From NCBI RefSeq assembly GCF_008831285.2, contig NC_045141.1:6341224-6405223 (forward strand): DNA of 64,000 nucleotides, given 5' to 3'. Below the pieces are notes generated by a model. That model did no database searches, was not told the origin of the DNA, and was given only the letters and a program-made list of their open reading frames with translations. This DNA is from Nymphaea colorata. Its lineage: Eukaryota; Streptophyta; Magnoliopsida; Nymphaeales; Nymphaeaceae. The translations under genes were made by a program, and so were the position numbers. How positions within the stretch are numbered: the first letter of the stretch is position 1; the number at the start of each line of letters is the position of its first letter. Of the stretch, positions 59,876-64,000 are shown in pieces.

Positions 59876-60660
59876 TATGAAATGATATGTCACCTCATCT
59901 TCTCATGTTCCTGGTGCACTTGCGTATAGCCTCTTGACTCTAAAATAGAGATTGAGAGCTATCTTGGCCATGGGAAAATAAGGAATAGAGGAAAATAAGA
60001 GGAAGCAAAAGAACAACAAGTATGTATTAATGAAAAGAAAGAACATGATTAAAATGAAAGATCATCTCATCTTTCCATGCTCCCGGTGCACTTGAGCATA
60101 GCCTCTTGTCTCTAAAAAGAGATTGAGTGCTACCTCCTTTAGCCGTAGGGAGATGAAGATGAGGAGAAAATATAGTAAGAAAAACAATGCCATGTTTAAT
60201 AAAAGAGAAAACATGATTCAATCACGAAATGAAAGATCATCTCATCCTTCCATGCTCCCCATGCACTTGAGGATAGCCTCTTGTCTCTAAAAAGAGATTG
60301 AGTGCTATCTCATTTGGCCATGGGGAGAGAAGGAAAAGAGAAAAGAAAATAACAAGAACAAGGTTATATTGAAGAATGGAAATAACAATAACAACAAGAG
60401 GTTGAGTGCTCTCTCCTTTGGTCATGGGGAGATGAAGATGAGAAGAGAAAATGAAAAACAATAGAAAAAGGAATAGCATAATAATAAGAACATATTAATG
60501 AAAAATAACAACAACAAGAATACTTGAAAGAACATGATTTAATCATAAAATAAAATATCATCTCATCTTCTCATGCTCCCGGTGCACTTGAGCATAGCCT
60601 CTTGTCTCTAAAAAGAGGTTGAGTGCTATCTCCTTTGACCACGGGGAGATGAAGATGAGA
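59876..60660 (-). repeat. tandem array inside the solo LTR, about 170-180-bp unit
   Basis: The block CTCATCTT..CATGCTCC..GTGCACTTG and ATAGCCTCTTGTCTCTAAAA recurs at about 59893, 60066, 60241 and 60559, with a half unit near 60400. Units end GGCCATGGGGAGA-like. Confidence 0.85.
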
Positions 60661-60959
60661 AAAAGAAAAAAAAAATGAAACAGATGATGATTACATACCT
60701 TTAATGAGAAATGACCTAAGGAAGATAAACACCTTCACTTGAAATCCCCTTTGAGTGAAGCTCCAAGATGATGCCTCCAAGAGGGTGGAGAGGAAAATGG
60801 AGAGAGGAAGAGGGAGAGAGAGAGAGCTCAAGAGAAACTCTAAGTCTTTAAATGAGAATACACTAGAGTTTCTCCCAAGGGCCAATCTTATCCAAGAGGG
60901 GGGAAAATGGAGGGTATTTATAGAAGATTTTGGAGTCAAAACCCTAAATTTAAATTTTT

Positions 60960-61392
60960 TGACCTAAAAAGACTAAAATCACCTCCTAAAAGAAGATTTT
61001 TTGGTCAAAAGGAAGGGCAAATGAGTCTTGTCCACCCCAAAAAACTAAAATTACCCTCTAAAATGAGGTTTTTTGGTCAAAAGGAAGGGCAAATGGGTCT
61101 TGTCCAACCAAAAAGACTAAAATCACCTTATAAAAGGAAATTTTTTGGTCAAAAGGAAGGGCAAATGGGTCTTATCCACCCAAAAACACTAAAATCATTC
61201 TCTAAAAGAAGATTTTTTTGTCAAAAGGAAGGTCAAATTGGTCTTGTCCACCCAAAAAGACTAAAATCACCCTTTAAAAGAGATTTTTTGGTCAAAAGGA
61301 GGGGTAAATTGGTCTTGTCCACCCAAAAAAGACTAAAATCACCATCTAAAAGGAGATTTTTTGGTCAAAGGGAGAGGCAAATGGGTCTTAAA
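60960..61392 (+). repeat. 72-bp tandem array with an open 24-residue repeat frame
   Basis: Six units of about 72 bases contain GATTTTTTGGTCAAAAGGA and GGGCAAATGGGTCTTGTCC. A frame open from 60907 to 61395 gives repeats of the type PKRLKSPSKRRFFGQKEGQM. One unit is 71 and the next 73 bases, yet the frame is restored. It lies antisense to the LTR, in its U3 part, upstream of the promoter box. It is probably non-coding; the period of three times 24 explains the open frame. Confidence 0.85.
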
Positions 61393-61539
61393 TGATCGAT
61401 TTGGATCTGAACTTGGGTTTTGGATCTAATTTTGATATGAAAGTTGTATTTTGGATTTAATTTGGATCTAAATTTGAGTTTCGTGCTTGGATAAAACATC
61501 ATAATCTTTTAGAAAAAAATTTGGGGTGATTACAATATA

Positions 61540-61915
61540 TATATAGATATATCATAGTCATAGAAAACGTGTTTTTAAAAAAAAAATGAAAAAATGCGAT
61601 AAATTAAATGACAGTTTAAAACTTAAAAAAACAACATTTTTTGCAAAAAAACGGTAAAAATGAAAAAATACATTTTAACATGTTTTTAACATTTTCTCGT
61701 ATTTTTTCACTTTTTTCATTTTTTTCATTTTTTTAATGCCAAACAGATTTTTTTTATTGTTTTTTATTTGTTGCAAATCTACTTATCTTTTCATGTTTAT
61801 GTTACTGGTTTCTCACTTATTTTACTTTTTGCTCGTTTTTAGTTTTTTAAAATTTTAAAAAATTTACCATATTTTTCTACTTTTTTCAAGTGCGGTATTA
61901 TACCCGAGAATAACC
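61540..61915. repeat. AT-rich repeat inserted beside the solo LTR
   Basis: AAAACGTGTTTTTAAAAAAA, AACATGTTTTTAACATTTTC and AATGCCAAACAG are shared with 46341-46500 and loosely 55200-55700. Absent from the uninterrupted copy at 35.6 kb, so it was inserted or expanded here. Element type unknown. Confidence 0.5.
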
Positions 61916-61918
61916 TCG

Positions 61919-61921
<3 letters not shown>

Positions 61922-61993
<72 letters not shown>
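61922..61993. repeat. (TA)36 microsatellite
   Basis: Uninterrupted TA repeats, equivalent to 35612-35682. Confidence 0.95.
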
Positions 61994-61997
<4 letters not shown>

Positions 61998-62190
61998 GAT
62001 TTTGTATTTAAAAAATAACGGATTATAAACTTTTGACGAACTCTTTGCATAGGCTGTTAACAGTAAAAATGCTAGTCTTTCTTATAAATCCTGTTTTTCT
62101 TCTGATATGGCTTGGTAATCAACTGATCAACCTTTGTCAAAGCATGTAAATTTAAATAGTCAAAGAAAGGAAATAAAATTTGACAGAAGT
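61992..62190 (+). repeat. duplicated segment, right half of the interrupted copy
   Basis: GGCAGATTTTGTATTTAAAA through AATAGTCAAAGAAAGGAA matches 35684-35885. It ends at the start of the right arm of the inverted duplication. Confidence 0.85.
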
Positions 62191-62199
62191 CATTAAGAA

Positions 62200-62795
62200 T
62201 CTCAAATTTATTCTTAAAGCAAAATGTAATCCTAAAAGCGCTCAAGCTATGGAAGAAGAGTTGGGGTCTTTTTATACAAATCAATTGTGGGCTCGTCTCA
62301 GCCAACAGCTCACATAATAATATTGGATGTGGATGGATATTTAGATTAATAGGGAGGAACTCTAATGGCTCAATTGCTAAGTACAAGTCTCGCCACTTTG
62401 CGGAAGATATAATCCATAAGAAGTGATATACTAATATGAAACTTATAGTCCTATTGTCAACCAAAGTACAAAACAGTTGATCTCAACCATGGCTATCTCG
62501 AAGGGTAGATCTTTACATGAATTAGGTGCCAACACTTTCTCACAACAGATATTAAAGTAAAAGGTGGTTCAAGATGCAACCACCATGGTTTTAAGATTAA
62601 TGGGTTCCAATCATGTTTATCGCCTCAATAAAGCATTGTCCAAGTCAAAAAAAGGCTAACAAGGCATGTCCTTGCTCATCACACTTGGGGTTCATGAGTC
62701 ACAATTAGATATGTCCATAAAATCGTCACTGATGATTTGTGTACATGACATCATAGTCACTAGAAGTAACATGGTTGAGGTAGAAAAAAATCATA
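62200..62795 (+). pseudogene. decayed Ty1/copia reverse transcriptase remnant, better copy
   Basis: In shifting frames the order is NPKSAQAMEEELGSFYTNQL, YETYSPIV, AISKGRSLHELGAN, VYRLNKALSKSKKG and VHDIIVTRSN. These correspond to copia RT landmarks EEL..L..N..W, Y.ETYSPV, A...GW.L.QLDV, RL.KALYGLKQ and YVDDIIVTGS. The catalytic YVDD has become VHD. Stops and small deletions are many. It is far older than the copia element at 5380. Confidence 0.7.
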
Positions 62796-62870
62796 GTCAC
62801 TAAAAGTAACAAACTAATTGTGGCAAGTTCTCTGTAAAATATATAAGATGACAACTTATTGCCAATCGAA

Positions 62871-62873
<3 letters not shown>

Positions 62874-62912
<39 letters not shown>
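62874..62912. repeat. (TA)n microsatellite in the right arm
   Basis: Equivalent to the array at 24070-24090 in the left arm but longer. Confidence 0.9.
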
Positions 62913-62916
<4 letters not shown>

Positions 62917-64000
62917 AATGAATGGGCTCTTTAACCAAGCAAACATGGAGAATTCCTGCAAGCCTGCCATCACTCTAGCAGTTGCTAGTAGACCCATATT
63001 CAAGCCTGATAGATCATCTTTTGCTTTCCACAATAAACACATAAGCATCTTTGGAGCTTTGTGGTATGTACTTGCAAGTTCATGAACCAACTAACTGAGG
63101 ACTATGTGAAACACCTTTTTGGCTACTTAAACGTCGCTCTAAGTTGCCGTATGAAAATAGTCTGATCAACTTTATTCAAATTGTCGACATTATCGAATGT
63201 TGATTGGAAATTGTCTGCATTCTTTAATGTTGATTGTGTAGGATGCGCAGAGGATAGAAACTTATAAATTGGTATGTCATCTTCGTGGGACCTAACATCA
63301 TCTCATGGAAATCTAGAAACCAACACACAGTCACCAAATCTTATAGGTAGCATAGATGGTCAGACTGGCAGTATAGCAAAGGGCCGATTGTCAACTCGAT
63401 TCTCATGAGTGCTATTCACCTGAACTACAAATGGTGGGTGTGTGATGCTTAGTTGATGGGTGTCTTGCTTTGCACTTAAGTCACAAAGAAGCCCCAAACT
63501 GTGGGGCAGGAGGAAAGAGGGAGGGGCTTCCAGCTACACCCCAACAAAACAAAAGCAAAACACCAAATCTTAAACATTTAAAACTAGCAAATTAATAACA
63601 AATTATCATTTTTTTCAAATTGTTGTGTCCTCCCTACCCACGTACCCAAACCTATGCCAGAATCCATACCACCACTAACGCAACTTGGGCTCAGGGAAAT
63701 GTTCAAAACACATTTGAAAGGGATGTCAACAGTCGTAATATGATAAAGCAAGAACACTCGGATGTAGATCCAAATGAGGAAGGAGATTCTGTCAAGGATT
63801 CGATCGAATACTGGAGCCAATAAAATTGCCATTAAAATCTGTTGTATTGAAATTATTCCATATCTGATCCTATAAATCAAGGTATTGATAATTTGTATGA
63901 AAGCCTTCTCACTTATAAAATGGCCATATCAGATTCATCTAAGAAGTAAACTGTTCATAAGTGCTTTATATACAAAGGGAGGGTTGCTTGCCCTTCCTGG

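Larger units (their letters stand above)
58236..61534 (-). mobile_element. solo LTR, 3,299 bp, gypsy-like long LTR
   Basis: On the minus strand it runs from TGTAATCACCCCAAATTT to TTTTGGGATGCAAACA, so it has TG...CA ends. ATATA lies on both sides (58231-58235, 61535-61539), a 5-bp duplication, though in an AT-rich target. The uninterrupted segment at 34801-35890 proves insertion. A CTATAAATACCC promoter box lies at 60912-60923 in the minus sense. GA-rich tracts and two tandem arrays fill it; no pol domains are present. LTRs this long are usual for Del/Tekay-type chromoviruses, but without coding sequence that is inference. Recombination between two LTRs would leave exactly this product. Confidence 0.8.
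62190..64000 (-). repeat. right arm of the long inverted duplication
   Basis: Reverse complement of 23385-24797, with an extra stretch at 62938-63340 absent from the left arm. It continues to the last base of the window. Confidence 0.85.

Noticed and set aside
60907-61395. 162-codon frame as a genuine repeat protein
   Set aside because: It lies within a solo LTR, antisense to it, and is open because the repeat period is a multiple of three. Kept as a finding, not as a gene.
58236-61534. Full-length LTR retrotransposon
   Set aside because: No PBS, pol domain or second LTR is present; the structure is a single LTR.

Overview
The window is AT-rich nuclear DNA from a flowering plant. The signs are broken leucine-rich-repeat receptor kinases of the XA21/EFR type (subfamily XII), plant-type SR, cohesin and translocon exon fragments, Ty1/copia elements primed by initiator tRNA-Met, hAT-type miniature elements, a solo LTR and L1-type remnants. 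Species or clade cannot be told from the sequence. A run of exactly 100 N (34421-34520) marks an assembly gap. I see no intact protein-coding gene; the window is a transposon-rich, pseudogene-bearing region.

Left part (1-18 kb): the minus strand carries isolated, splice-flanked exon fragments from unrelated housekeeping genes: an SR splicing factor (2215-2272), TRAP-alpha (2677-2734), a KDPG-aldolase-like protein (4908-4995) and the first exon of a RAD21/SYN cohesin kleisin (11884-12006, with a lost base and an in-frame stop). Other exon-like pieces I cannot name lie at 1309-1811, 9853-10000, 13381-13438, 16564-16585 and 17424-17483. Into this a young copia element (5380-8858; 165-bp LTRs with one difference, AGGAC target duplication, PBS and PPT) inserted within an older LTR. 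It lacks gag and protease and has stops and a frameshift in pol.

Middle (18-34 kb): a TIR element between dinucleotide arrays, a broken ARM-repeat gene next to a dispersed repeat, one arm of a long inverted duplication holding a decayed copia reverse transcriptase, two CAGTGG hAT miniature elements, a 170-bp recent tandem duplication, a 48-bp mini-element and two L1-type remnants.

Right part (34.5-64 kb): three decayed receptor-kinase copies on the minus strand (38.6-40.3, 44.8-46.3, 50.0-54.95 kb), the last with a recognisable LRR ectodomain, plus a scrap of a fourth at 37.44 kb. Several datable insertions lie around them: a hAT-like element at 40881-41770, a 283-bp hAT miniature element in a kinase intron, an orphan copia LTR with PBS at 43.7 kb, and a 3.3-kb solo LTR (58236-61534) that splits a segment present uninterrupted at 34.8-35.9 kb. 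The window ends inside the second arm of the inverted duplication.

The genes do not act together; the content records duplication, gene-fragment capture, nested transposition and decay.
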